From assembly GCA_943846675.1 (NCBI GenBank), contig OX044357.1, positions 1,798,001 through 1,862,000 of the forward strand: 64,000 bases of DNA. Reading direction: 5' to 3'. Both the position numbers and the translations under genes were made by a program. Of this stretch, positions 52,523 to 61,393 are shown piece after piece; the stretch's first letter is position 1; the number at the start of each line of letters is the position of its first letter. Source of the stretch: UBA987 sp002292105. Its GTDB lineage: Bacteria; Bacteroidota; Bacteroidia; NS11-12g; UBA9320. The notes below the pieces were generated by a model that was given only the letters and a program-made list of their open reading frames with translations, was not told the DNA's origin and searched no databases.

Positions 52523-53413
52523 CTACTCTTCAAAGCTAGAACTAACAACTAGTTCCTTCGTGCCGTGGCTCCAATTATAAAAACCTTCGCCAGATTTAAC
52601 ACCAATTCTACCTGCGTTGACCATATTAACCAACAACGGACATGGCGCATATTTTGGATTTCCAAAACCAGTATATAAAACGTCTAATATCGCTTTACAA
52701 ACATCTAGCCCGATAAAATCAGCCAATTGAAGTGGCCCCATTGGATGTGCCATACCCAGCTTCATCACCGTATCAATTTCGGTTACACCACCGGCACCTT
52801 CAAATAAGGTGTAAATAGCTTCATTAATCATCGGCATAAGAATTCTATTGGCGATAAACCCTGGATAGTCATTGGCCATTGCTGGGACTTTCCCGATGTC
52901 TATCGATAGCTTCTCGATGGTATCAGTCACCTCTTTAGACGTACAGTAACCCGTTATAATTTCAACCAACTTCATCACAGGAACCGGATTCATAAAATGC
53001 ATACCGATTACCATCTCAGGTCTCTTTGTTGCCGCCGCTAATTCAGTAATAGAAATCGATGACGTATTGGTAGCCAAAATGCAATGTTCTGGTGCAGCTT
53101 GGTCAACCTCTTGGAAAATCTTCTTTTTAAGATCTAATCTTTCAGTTGCTGCTTCTACAACTAAATCACAGCCAGCAACGCCCGTTACCACATTTGTGAA
53201 AGTTTCAATGCGATTTAAACTGTTGGTTTTCACATCTTCCGCAATCTTGCCTTTGGCAATTTGTCGATCGAAGTTTTTACCTATAGTTTGCAATGCTCGG
53301 TCTAAGGCATCTTGCTTGATATCAATCAAATGAACATCATATCCGTTTTGAGCAAATACGTGTGCAATTCCATTGCCCATTGTTCCAGATCCTATTACGC
53401 CTACTACTTTCAT
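52523..53413 (-). CDS. 3-hydroxyacyl-CoA (3-hydroxybutyryl-CoA) dehydrogenase
   Basis: A 296-aa NAD-dependent enzyme that oxidises or reduces 3-hydroxyacyl-CoA. The N-terminal Rossmann fold has GVIGSGTMGNGIAHVFAQ, and the catalytic Ser/His/Glu region TNTSSISITELA...GMHFMNPVPVMKLVEI is followed by KVPAMANDYPGFIANRILMPMINEAI and the C-terminal helical domain (AHPMGPLQLADFIGLDV). Length matches hbd/paaH-type enzymes. It lies 86 bp downstream of the DUF5683 gene. The exact pathway (fatty-acid or phenylacetate degradation, butyrate) is not shown. Confidence 0.9.
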   Translation of the reverse strand: MKVVGVIGSGTMGNGIAHVFAQNGYDVHLIDIKQDALDRALQTIGKNFDRQIAKGKIAEDVKTNSLNRIETFTNVVTGVAGCDLVVEAATERLDLKKKIFQEVDQAAPEHCILATNTSSISITELAAATKRPEMVIGMHFMNPVPVMKLVEIITGYCTSKEVTDTIEKLSIDIGKVPAMANDYPGFIANRILMPMINEAIYTLFEGAGGVTEIDTVMKLGMAHPMGPLQLADFIGLDVCKAILDVLYTGFGNPKYAPCPLLVNMVNAGRIGVKSGEGFYNWSHGTKELVVSSSFEE

Positions 53414-53499
53414 TCTGTTGTTTTTAAGGACGCAAATTTAGTAATAGTCAGCCATTAAACCCGTAAGAATTGTGGTAAGAAAGTTGTGATAATTCGCGG

Positions 53500-54081
53500 T
53501 TAAAATCTAAGCGTGAAACCAGCCGAAGGTAGTACTCTGCGGTTCACCACGATAAAGCTGGGTTGGGGTTTTATCGCTAGATCTTCATTGACGTCAAACT
53601 CTCGAAGATGGGCATCGACATTGGCATCAATAATTTGTAGGACATACAGAAGTCCTAAACCCAGAATCATTTGGTCGCGCGTTTTTCTATAATAGTTGCG
53701 TTCGCTTCTTATTTTATCGACGGCAAGATCTGGATATAAATAGTTTATCGTTGTAGTGTCGTCATCCAATTCAGCGATCAACGAACTTTGATATCCCTTT
53801 AAACTATCCGTATTTATTTTAAGCCCATAACCCAGTCCTGCCCCTGCGGCATATAACAATCCTACTTTCCAATATTTCTTGTTGTACACCTGCCCTAGTC
53901 CTGGAATTATCGCAGACATAATGGTTGCTTTCATTGGGCTGTGCACCTCTCCAGAGTCTTTTAACGGCAGCATATAACCGGACTGATTCAGCTCCATACA
54001 TTTATCTTTGAAACTAAATTGTGCTTTGCACTGCACGTGCATAGAACCAACTACCAAAAGACCAATAATAAAGCGAATCAT
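53500..54081 (-). CDS. DUF5683 membrane protein
   Basis: 193 aa with a signal peptide (about 1-20) and the DUF5683 signature SAIIPGLGQVYNKKYWKVGLLYAAGAGLGYGL, a Gly-rich membrane hairpin. A second membrane segment follows (RDQMILGLGLLYVLQIIDANVDAHL). In Bacteroidota this gene commonly follows parA-parB, as it does here (48 bp after parB). Function unknown. Confidence 0.85.
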   Translation of the reverse strand: MIRFIIGLLVVGSMHVQCKAQFSFKDKCMELNQSGYMLPLKDSGEVHSPMKATIMSAIIPGLGQVYNKKYWKVGLLYAAGAGLGYGLKINTDSLKGYQSSLIAELDDDTTTINYLYPDLAVDKIRSERNYYRKTRDQMILGLGLLYVLQIIDANVDAHLREFDVNEDLAIKPQPSFIVVNRRVLPSAGFTLRF

Positions 54082-54129
54082 GTCTGTCGCAAAATTAGTT
54101 CAATCCTGCTATCTAAACGCTTAATTCGA

Positions 54130-55035
54130 CTAAATGTGGCGCATCTTCTCTAAGATGTCAGCTAGATGAGGTTTGTCGTCAAAGTGAATAATTATTTTCC
54201 CCTTCTCCCCTTTTACTGCGGCAAACTCTACCCCAGAACCTAAACGTTCGACAAGTAAATCGCGATATGGTTTGAACTCTTTAAAGTTAGCCTTTGGTCC
54301 GGTTGATCCAGAATCTGTTGTCTTTTCTGTAGGTTCTGGAACCGCACCTGTAGATTGATATTCCTTGACTAGTTCCTCAATCTTTCTGACCGACAAACCT
54401 TCAGCTACAGCTCTTTTACAGATATAATCCTGAACGTCTACGTCTTCAATGTTTATTAAAGCCCTTGCGTGGCCCATTGAAATTTCGTTTCTCCTCAACG
54501 CGCCTTGAATCGACTCCGGAAGTTTCAGCAGTCTTAGGTAGTTATTGACCGTACTTCTTTTTTTCCCGACCCTCTCACCAAGTTCTTCCTGTCTCAAGCC
54601 ACATTCATCTAACAATCGCTTGTAACTCAGGGATATTTCAATGGCATTTAAATCTTCGCGTTGAATGTTCTCAATCAATGCCATTTCTAGCATTTCTTGA
54701 TCATTTGCAAGCCTCACATAAGCGGGTATTCGCTCAAGACCGGCAATGATACTGGCTCTTGTACGTCTTTCACCGCTAATTATTTCATACTTGTCATTAC
54801 CTATTTTCCGAACGGTTATAGGCTGTATAACACCATGAATCAATATAGACTCGGCAAGTTCACTTAATGCTTCATCCTCAAATTCATTTCTAGGTTGAAA
54901 TGGGTTTGCGACAATCTGAGACAAAGCTATTGTTGCCACGGAGTTCACGGCACCTTCCGACAATGAAGAAACGTTATCTTCAGAATTTTCTAATAACGCT
55001 CCTAACCCTTTTCCTAATGCGTTTCGTTTTGCCAT
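54130..55035 (-). CDS. parB: Chromosome partitioning protein ParB
   Basis: 301 aa, with the N-terminal CTPase/ParB box (VANPFQPRNEF, SGERRTRASIIAGLERIPAYV), the ALIENIQREDLNAIE motif, a central helix-turn-helix (RQEELGERVGKKRSTVNNYLRLLKLP, GHARALINIED) and a short C-terminal dimerisation part. It binds parS sites and spreads as a CTP clamp. The start is TAATG-coupled to parA. I found no convincing full parS site in the window. Confidence 0.95.
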   Translation of the reverse strand: MAKRNALGKGLGALLENSEDNVSSLSEGAVNSVATIALSQIVANPFQPRNEFEDEALSELAESILIHGVIQPITVRKIGNDKYEIISGERRTRASIIAGLERIPAYVRLANDQEMLEMALIENIQREDLNAIEISLSYKRLLDECGLRQEELGERVGKKRSTVNNYLRLLKLPESIQGALRRNEISMGHARALINIEDVDVQDYICKRAVAEGLSVRKIEELVKEYQSTGAVPEPTEKTTDSGSTGPKANFKEFKPYRDLLVERLGSGVEFAAVKGEKGKIIIHFDDKPHLADILEKMRHI

Positions 55036-55835
55036 TACTGTAATATCTTCTCGGCTGATGCCATTTTTGTCATGTTGTTTTTCTGTAGGATTTCTCGTGC
55101 TAAATCAAGATAATTAACGCTACCTCTTGCAGTGGCATCATGCTCTAAAACGGGCAATCCAAAGCTAGGAGCCTCACTCAATTTTGTGTTTCGTTGAATA
55201 ATGGTCTCAAAAACCATTTCTTGAAAATGTAGCTTTACTTCATCAACTACTTGATTTGATAAACGTAAGCGACTGTCGTACATGGTGAGCAGTAATCCTT
55301 CAATCTCCAAATTCACATTTATGCTACGTTGGATGATCTTAACGGTGTTTAATAGCTTACCCAAGCCTTCAAGTGCGAAATACTCGCACTGTACTGGAAT
55401 GATAATCGAATCTGCTGCTGCAAGCGCATTCGTTGTGATTAAACCAAGAGAAGGAGAACAATCGATTATAACGAAGTCATACATGTCGTTAACTCGAGAC
55501 AATATTCGCTTCATCAACTTCTCACGATTTGGCAAATCAATCATTTCGATTTCTGCACCAACCAAGTCAATATTAGAGGGTAGCAAATCCAAATTAGAGT
55601 TTGTTGTTTTTAACAAAATATCATCAGGGCTTATGTCTTGAACAAGCGCCTCATACAAACCAATCTTCACATTCTTAGGATCAAAACCAAGACCAGAAGT
55701 AGAATTTGCTTGCGGGTCTGCATCGACCAACAGAACCTTATACTCTAGAATCGCTAAGCTGTAAGCTAAATTAATAGCAGTTGTAGTCTTCCCTACACCG
55801 CCTTTCTGATTCGCAACACAAATCGTTTTTGTCAT
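55035..55835 (-). CDS. parA: Chromosome partitioning ATPase ParA/Soj
   Basis: A 266-aa Walker-type ATPase with deviant Walker A KGGVGKTTTAIN, Walker A' LLVDADPQANSTSG and Walker B FVIIDCSPSLGLIT. It positions the replication origin region together with ParB and the nucleoid. It is chromosomal type, short, without an N-terminal DNA-binding domain. It lies 10 bp after the MBL-fold hydrolase gene on the same strand. Confidence 0.95.
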   Translation of the reverse strand: MTKTICVANQKGGVGKTTTAINLAYSLAILEYKVLLVDADPQANSTSGLGFDPKNVKIGLYEALVQDISPDDILLKTTNSNLDLLPSNIDLVGAEIEMIDLPNREKLMKRILSRVNDMYDFVIIDCSPSLGLITTNALAAADSIIIPVQCEYFALEGLGKLLNTVKIIQRSINVNLEIEGLLLTMYDSRLRLSNQVVDEVKLHFQEMVFETIIQRNTKLSEAPSFGLPVLEHDATARGSVNYLDLAREILQKNNMTKMASAEKILQ

Positions 55836-55845
55836 AGTCTTAATT

Positions 55846-56529
55846 TTAAAAGTTCAATTTTTCTCCAACTTGTGGAAGGAGTAATTCAACCCCTTTATCA
55901 CGAAATGCATTTCGCGCATCGTCATGATTAATTTCTATTATTTCGAAAGTATCATAGTGCATACCAATTACTTTCTTCGCGCCACAAAAGGTCGCAGCAA
56001 TAGCTGCATCTTTTGCCCCCATCGTAAAATTATCTCCTATCGGCAATACTGCACCTGTTAGGTCAAACTCATCTCCTATTGGTTTCATGTCGAACGTTAG
56101 GCCTGTATCCCCAGCAAAATAGATACAATCTTTTGAACCCTTTATCACAAAACCAACTGGGTTCCCGGCATAACTTCCGTCAGGGAATGAGCTACTGTGC
56201 GCAGCAGGTACAACCTTGTATTCAACACCTTGATTTACAAAGACTCCTCCATGGTTCATTGGCCTACAGTTGGAATATCCTTGTTTTTCCAACCACAGGT
56301 ATATTTCGTAGTTACACACCACTAGAGAATCCGTTTGATTTGCCAAAGCAACCAAGTCACCAATATGGTCTCCATGGCCATGTGTTATCAAGATTACATC
56401 TGCGTCTATTTGAGACAATTCAATATCTTTGGCCAGTGGGTTTTCAGTCACAAACGGGTCCGTTACAATGCGTACATTGTCGATTTCCATTTGGAAACAA
56501 GAGTGACCTAAATACCATATTTTTGCCAT
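55846..56529 (-). CDS. Metal-dependent hydrolase, MBL fold (UPF0173-like)
   Basis: A 227-aa metallo-beta-lactamase-fold protein with the zinc motif THGHGDHIGD, further ligands in PAAHSSSFPDG, YFAGDTGLTFDM and the C-terminal His in GMHYDTFE. The opening KIWYLGHSCFQME (GHSxFxxE) is typical of UPF0173. The substrate is unknown. It is upstream of and near-contiguous with parA, so probably cotranscribed with the partitioning genes. Confidence 0.88.
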   Translation of the reverse strand: MAKIWYLGHSCFQMEIDNVRIVTDPFVTENPLAKDIELSQIDADVILITHGHGDHIGDLVALANQTDSLVVCNYEIYLWLEKQGYSNCRPMNHGGVFVNQGVEYKVVPAAHSSSFPDGSYAGNPVGFVIKGSKDCIYFAGDTGLTFDMKPIGDEFDLTGAVLPIGDNFTMGAKDAAIAATFCGAKKVIGMHYDTFEIIEINHDDARNAFRDKGVELLLPQVGEKLNF

Positions 56530-56579
56530 GCTTGTGATTCTAAGACAGGCTCAAAACTAATTTTAAATCGTAAGGATAA

Positions 56580-58187
56580 ATGAACAGGATATTGGTACTT
56601 ATTCACATAGGAATGCTGTTAATATCCTGCAATTCGTCCAATATACAAGAAGCCAGAAGTGTATTTAGTTACAATTCAGAAAACGGCATCACGTCTCTAG
56701 ACCCCGCTTTTGCCTCTTCGCAAGACAACATTTGGGCTGTAAATCAAGTGTTTAGTGGTTTGGTGCAACTCGACAATCAATTGCGTCCACAGCCTGCTAT
56801 TGCCAAGCATTGGAAAATCGACTCTTCTGGAAAGATATACACATTCACCCTCCGAAAAGGTGTTTATTTTCATGAGAATCGATGCTTTACCTCTGGAGCT
56901 CGTGAAGTAACCGCCGCGGACTTCGCGTATAGCTTTAATCGCATCATCGATCCGCTGACCGCGTCTCCTGGCGCTTGGATATTTAATGACAAAATTGACG
57001 AGAACGGATTTCGAGCCGTAAATGACTCCACATTTGAAATAAGCCTAAATCAACCTTTTGCCCCCTTCTTAGGCATGCTAGCAATGCCATATTGCGGTGT
57101 GGTGCCAAAAGAAGCCATCGAAACGTATGGAAAGGCATTTTCTCAGAACCCTGTTGGGACAGGTCCTTTTAAATATTTCATATGGGAGAAAGACGTTAAC
57201 CTCGTGTTGCATAAAAATCCCAATTACTTTGAATTTGATCAAGGTGAAAGACTACCTCATGTGGATGCGGTCTCCATTTCTTTTATTGCCAACAAACAAA
57301 TGGCTTTACTCCAATTTCTTGACCAAAAACTAGACTTATTTAATGGCATTACAAGTACAACCAAGGATATCATTTTAAATGACGACGGCAGCCTTCAAGA
57401 TAAACTGCGTTCTTACATTTCGCTAGAAAAAAAGTCTTTTTTGAATACTGAATATTTAGCAATTCAGGTGGATAGCATTAGTGCAAACGCTCCTTGGAAT
57501 AACGTACATTTTCGTCGATCGATAAACTATGCGATTGATAGACAAGCAATGATTCGACACCTTAGAAACGGTGTAGGTAATCCGGCAGATGGCGGATTTA
57601 TACCTGTCGGTCTTCAAGGCCATGTGTCAAACCCCGAATATGGGTATACCTATAACAAGCAATTGGCTATTACAGAATTAGAATTGTCTACTTACCGTGA
57701 CAACCCTATCCCCATTGTGGTTTCAACAACTAAAGACTATCTAGACTTGTGTATCTATATTCAAAAACAACTCAGTGAAATAGGGATCAACTGTGAAATA
57801 AATGTACTGCCTTCCTCAGAATTGAAAGAACAAAAACGCAACGGGAATTTGGCTTTTTTTCGCGCAAGCTGGATTATGGATTATCCAGACGCAGAAAATT
57901 ATTTGTCTTGCTTTTACAGTAAGAACTTCGCCCCTAATGGTCCAAATTATACGCACTATGCCAATGAAGCTTATGACGCGTTGTATGAGCACAGTTTGAT
58001 TGAAACTGACGACAGTACGCGTATTTCCATGTACGCCGAAATGGACCGACTGATTTTGACTGATGCGCCAATTGTCGTTTTGTTTTACGACCAGAGTATT
58101 CGATTGTTAAACAAACGTGTTTCTGGTTTAGTGAACAACCCTTTGAATATTCCGAACTTGAAGTATGTGCGTATAGATAAGGATTGA
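56580..58187 (+). CDS. ABC transporter solute-binding lipoprotein (SBP family 5)
   Basis: 535 aa with lipobox LISC (Cys17) and a full peptide/nickel-type binding fold: SLDPAFASSQDNIWAVNQVFSGLVQLD, a KGVYFHENRCF strand, ADFAYSFNRIIDP, VGTGPFKYFIWEKD and VHFRRSINYAIDRQAM. No permease or ATPase gene is adjacent, so it is an orphan oligopeptide-type receptor whose partner genes lie elsewhere. Its last codons AAG-GAT-TGA are part of the following GGATTGAA array, so the repeat supplies the stop codon. Confidence 0.85.
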   Translation: MNRILVLIHIGMLLISCNSSNIQEARSVFSYNSENGITSLDPAFASSQDNIWAVNQVFSGLVQLDNQLRPQPAIAKHWKIDSSGKIYTFTLRKGVYFHENRCFTSGAREVTAADFAYSFNRIIDPLTASPGAWIFNDKIDENGFRAVNDSTFEISLNQPFAPFLGMLAMPYCGVVPKEAIETYGKAFSQNPVGTGPFKYFIWEKDVNLVLHKNPNYFEFDQGERLPHVDAVSISFIANKQMALLQFLDQKLDLFNGITSTTKDIILNDDGSLQDKLRSYISLEKKSFLNTEYLAIQVDSISANAPWNNVHFRRSINYAIDRQAMIRHLRNGVGNPADGGFIPVGLQGHVSNPEYGYTYNKQLAITELELSTYRDNPIPIVVSTTKDYLDLCIYIQKQLSEIGINCEINVLPSSELKEQKRNGNLAFFRASWIMDYPDAENYLSCFYSKNFAPNGPNYTHYANEAYDALYEHSLIETDDSTRISMYAEMDRLILTDAPIVVLFYDQSIRLLNKRVSGLVNNPLNIPNLKYVRIDKD

Positions 58188-58252
58188 AGGATTGGAGGAT
58201 TGAAGGATTGAAGGATTGGAGGATTGAAGGGTTGGAGGATTGGAGGATTGAA
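58181..58252 (+). repeat. GGATTGAA tandem array (nine units)
   Basis: Nine consecutive 8-bp units: five GGATTGAA, three GGATTGGA and one GGGTTGGA. The first unit overlaps the end of the solute-binding protein gene (stop TGA at 58185-58187). Same family as 391-446, 7742-7835, 8100-8140 and, inverted, 36141-36172. Confidence 0.95.
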
Positions 58253-58323
58253 TGTATCAAGACAAGTGAAACATATAGAATAATTTAAACCCTCTTTCGT
58301 TTTTCCGATACATCACAACCAAA

Positions 58324-58875
58324 ATGAAATACATACTTATTTCGATTTTCACAACAATTACAACGCTGGGTTTCGGTCAAAACCATTACGTTTCAACAAA
58401 CGACACAACTGATGTAATCCGCATTGATACGTTTGACACTGGCATTCATGGTTATGACATCAGCTATCATTTTAAAGATTCTCTTGCTAATGGAACTTGG
58501 CATTTACTCTATGGTGAGGACACAAGTCGTCCTAGAAGGATTTGCACATTCAAAAATCAAAAACGCAACGGGGTTAACCTAGCCTACAACCGTGATGGGC
58601 AAATGACCATGGACGCCTACTACATCAATGATACCATCGTACATATTGTCTACTATTACAATGGTAAAATCACTATGGAATGCCTCAAGTATGCGTTAGG
58701 TGAATTAACAGAAGTTGTTACTTTGAAAGACTTTGAACACGCAACCAGAAAAGAATGCAGATGCCGCAGCATGAAAGAAGGTGAATGGCATTATTCGTCT
58801 CGTAAAAGGAAACGGTGCTTTTTGAAAAGATTAAAAGATGAACAACATAAATGGTCGACTTCGTCGCGTGAATAA
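58324..58875 (+). CDS. Secreted MORN-like repeat protein
   Basis: 183 aa with a signal peptide ending LGFGQ. The mature part holds MORN-variant repeats of the kind found in Bacteroidota antitoxin-like proteins: ANGTWHLLYG, KRNGVNLAYNRDGQMTMDAYYIND, YNGKITMEC. The C-terminus is Lys/Arg/Cys-rich (KECRCRSMKEGEWHYSSRKRKRC). A structural or binding role is possible; no enzyme motif is present. Followed after 9 bp by the pseudouridine synthase gene. Confidence 0.65.
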   Translation: MKYILISIFTTITTLGFGQNHYVSTNDTTDVIRIDTFDTGIHGYDISYHFKDSLANGTWHLLYGEDTSRPRRICTFKNQKRNGVNLAYNRDGQMTMDAYYINDTIVHIVYYYNGKITMECLKYALGELTEVVTLKDFEHATRKECRCRSMKEGEWHYSSRKRKRCFLKRLKDEQHKWSTSSRE

Positions 58876-58884
58876 AAAATTCAG

Positions 58885-59469
58885 ATGACTGAAAATCAAT
58901 TATTTAGGCATTTTATCATGCATAAGCCTTATGGCTATATGACTCAGTTTGTTTATAACAACAAGCGTAAAAAAAAGTTACTCGGAGAACTACACGACTT
59001 CCCTAAAGGAACAATGGCCATCGGCAGGCTTGACGAACATTCTGAGGGTCTTTTGTTCTTAACCACGAATGGGAAAGTCAGTGCTTTGGTGCGCGGTAGA
59101 AAAATTGAAAAAGAATACCACGTCCAGGTTGACGGCATTATTTCTCAATCAGACATCGATCGATTAAAACAGGGCGTTGAAATTGGTATTAACGGCGAGA
59201 AATACCAGACCCTTCCTTGTGAAGCAAATCTTCTTCCGAATCCAGGTTATGCCGAACGCTCTAGACGCGTTCGAGATGATAGACATGGACCTACAAGTTG
59301 GATAACCGTTACCATTAAAGAAGGCAAGTTTCGTCAGGTAAGAAAAATGACCGCAGCTGTAGGTTTCCCAACACTAAGACTTATCCGATATCGTATTGGT
59401 GCAACAACTATCGATGATTTGAAATCTGGTGAGGTCAAAGAAGTTGACCAATTTGACCTTGAGGTTTAG
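58885..59469 (+). CDS. RsuA/RluE family rRNA pseudouridine synthase
   Basis: 194 aa without an S4 domain. The catalytic motif is IGRLDEHSEGLLFLTT (Asp), followed by KEYHVQVDGIISQSDIDRLKQGVEI and the C-terminal KEGKFRQVRKMTAAVGFPTLRLIRYRIG. The HKPYGYMTQF opening and short length resemble RluE, which modifies 23S rRNA U2457 in E. coli; the exact site here is inferred at best. Confidence 0.87.
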   Translation: MTENQLFRHFIMHKPYGYMTQFVYNNKRKKKLLGELHDFPKGTMAIGRLDEHSEGLLFLTTNGKVSALVRGRKIEKEYHVQVDGIISQSDIDRLKQGVEIGINGEKYQTLPCEANLLPNPGYAERSRRVRDDRHGPTSWITVTIKEGKFRQVRKMTAAVGFPTLRLIRYRIGATTIDDLKSGEVKEVDQFDLEV

Positions 59470-60707
59470 CGTTTACGCAGTGATTTAACCGTCTTCTTTA
59501 ATGCCTTTTTTATCCTTTTATCAGGTTCATTGTTCATTTTTGATTCGACATATTGAACAAGAAAATCCATGTCGACTCCCGATGTAGAATGAAATGATTT
59601 CGAGGCATCCAACGCATTCTCAAGAAACGTTTCGCGAAGCGCTTTATTCTCACCAATAGAAACCTCCGTAGCAGCTCGAATATTAAAAACTATACAATGT
59701 TGCAGGTAGATATTTACAATCGGACTTTGCGTCGCTTTTGTTAATTCATATTCTGCTGTCTTGTTTAAAATTGGAATCCAAATATCAAATAAGCGCGAAA
59801 TAGCTGTTTGATTTCCGGTATTCTTTGCCAATTGATACAGTGGCTCTAAAACCCTGCCTGCTACTGCTGGTTCTGCCGATAAATAACGTGAAATAATTGA
59901 CAGCGTTTTACCTGCGGTTTCCTTATCCGCGTATACCGAAATAGCAGAAAACCAACGGGAATACCAATCATTAAGACTCTCAGCATCAGCTACATCTATC
60001 AAATATCTTTCAATTCTAAAATAAAGCATGCCTCTACTCAACCAATCCACAGAAGACGACTCGTTTTCTAACATCCGTAAAAAGTAAGCTTCAGCTTTAT
60101 AGTATTCACCCAGCCTCACCAAATTATCGACCACCGCCAGCATTGATGCTTCAAAACCATAAAGCGGGTCTTCTCCAGTTTTCAGTTGATTTTCTAAAAC
60201 GCTTACCCATTCTTGATCAATCATATCAAGCTTGTCTAATTGTAAATGTCGCGAGTAGAACTCACGCATTCCAGACATCGCCCATCGGTACTTACGTGTA
60301 CTTTGCACCTTTCGTATATCATACCATTTTTGGTAGGCCGATTCAGCATTGGCAAACTCACCATGTTGCTCGTACACTTGACCATAATTGTAAAAGGTTA
60401 CAGCGCGAAGATCAATCATCGCATTTGACTCAGTCAAGGGTAGCGCTGAATCTAAAATCATAATTGCAGAGTCCCTACTCGAACTACTTTGATATAAAGC
60501 GATTTGGTTCATATTCTCGACCCGAAGAGAATCTGATTTAAAATCGTGACGTCCTTCTAATAACTGAAGTTCCTGTTTGAGCACTTTTATTTTCAGGTCA
60601 CTTAAAGACTGAGCTGAAGCGCCTAAAACACCAAGAAAAGTGGCCACAAAAAATACCACGAGTCGATTATGTATCACTTTGTTGAACGGTTTACTACTGA
60701 GATGCAA
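59466..60707 (-). CDS. Secreted TPR-like helical protein
   Basis: 413 aa with a hydrophobic signal (about 15-33, ending ASAQS) and an all-helical mature part with TPR-like pairs (FYNYGQVYEQHGEFANAESAYQKWYDIRK, GEYYKAEAYFLRMLENES). No catalytic or DNA-binding domain follows. The basic C-terminus (RIKKALKKTVKSLRKR) is unusual. Its stop codon overlaps the convergent pseudouridine synthase gene by 4 bp. Function unknown. Confidence 0.6.
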   Translation of the reverse strand: MHLSSKPFNKVIHNRLVVFFVATFLGVLGASAQSLSDLKIKVLKQELQLLEGRHDFKSDSLRVENMNQIALYQSSSSRDSAIMILDSALPLTESNAMIDLRAVTFYNYGQVYEQHGEFANAESAYQKWYDIRKVQSTRKYRWAMSGMREFYSRHLQLDKLDMIDQEWVSVLENQLKTGEDPLYGFEASMLAVVDNLVRLGEYYKAEAYFLRMLENESSSVDWLSRGMLYFRIERYLIDVADAESLNDWYSRWFSAISVYADKETAGKTLSIISRYLSAEPAVAGRVLEPLYQLAKNTGNQTAISRLFDIWIPILNKTAEYELTKATQSPIVNIYLQHCIVFNIRAATEVSIGENKALRETFLENALDASKSFHSTSGVDMDFLVQYVESKMNNEPDKRIKKALKKTVKSLRKR

Positions 60708-60754
60708 ATTCGCGAATAATTATACAAAACCATAATGAAATTTTATATTCGTTC

Positions 60755-61390
60755 ATGCATGTTGTACTAACAGGTGCCACTGGAGAGATTGGAAAATGTT
60801 TACTCCCTCTGCTCATAAACGAAGAGCAGATCACAAAGATAACGGTCTTAACACGTCGATCATTGAATGTAGCGCACGATAAGCTAACTCAGCGCATCAT
60901 TGACTTCAACCAACTTTCTGAGACCAAAATTAGTGATGTTGATTGTGGTGTTTGTTGTTTAGGCACAACTATGGCTAAAGCCGGCAGTAAAACGGCATTC
61001 GAAAAAGTAGATTTCAATTACGTTGTCGCCTTTGCCAAATTGCTTAAACAGGCCAATGCGAATCAATTTCATGTTGTATCTGCATCAGGTGCCAACAAAA
61101 CTTCTTTCTTTTTCTATAACCGCGTAAAAGGAGTTATGGAAGAAGAAATTCGGAACATCCAGTTTGACACTGCATGCATCTATAGACCTTCCTTATTGGA
61201 TTCTGATCGCAGTGAAAAACGATCTGGCGAGAAGATTGCAATTAAAGTATTTAGACTTATAAACCCACTGTTTGTAGGCTCCTTAAAGCGATTCAAAAGC
61301 ATTAAGACTTCTGCTGTAGCTAAAGGTATCTGTAATCGAATTATGAAACCGCCGAGCGGATTTCATATCATCCACTCGGAGGTCATTTAA
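60755..61390 (+). CDS. NAD(P)H-binding oxidoreductase (TIP30/HTATIP2-like)
   Basis: A 211-aa atypical short-chain dehydrogenase with the nucleotide loop VVLTGATGEIGKCLL (TGATGxIG). The family-specific CCLGTTMAKAGSKTAFEKVDF and VVSASGANKTSFFFYNRVKGVMEE (S-x-Y-x-x-x-K-like) follow, then YRPSLLDSDR. The substrate is unknown; bacterial members are annotated loosely as sugar-epimerase-like. Confidence 0.8.
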   Translation: MHVVLTGATGEIGKCLLPLLINEEQITKITVLTRRSLNVAHDKLTQRIIDFNQLSETKISDVDCGVCCLGTTMAKAGSKTAFEKVDFNYVVAFAKLLKQANANQFHVVSASGANKTSFFFYNRVKGVMEEEIRNIQFDTACIYRPSLLDSDRSEKRSGEKIAIKVFRLINPLFVGSLKRFKSIKTSAVAKGICNRIMKPPSGFHIIHSEVI

Positions 61391-61393
61391 TCA

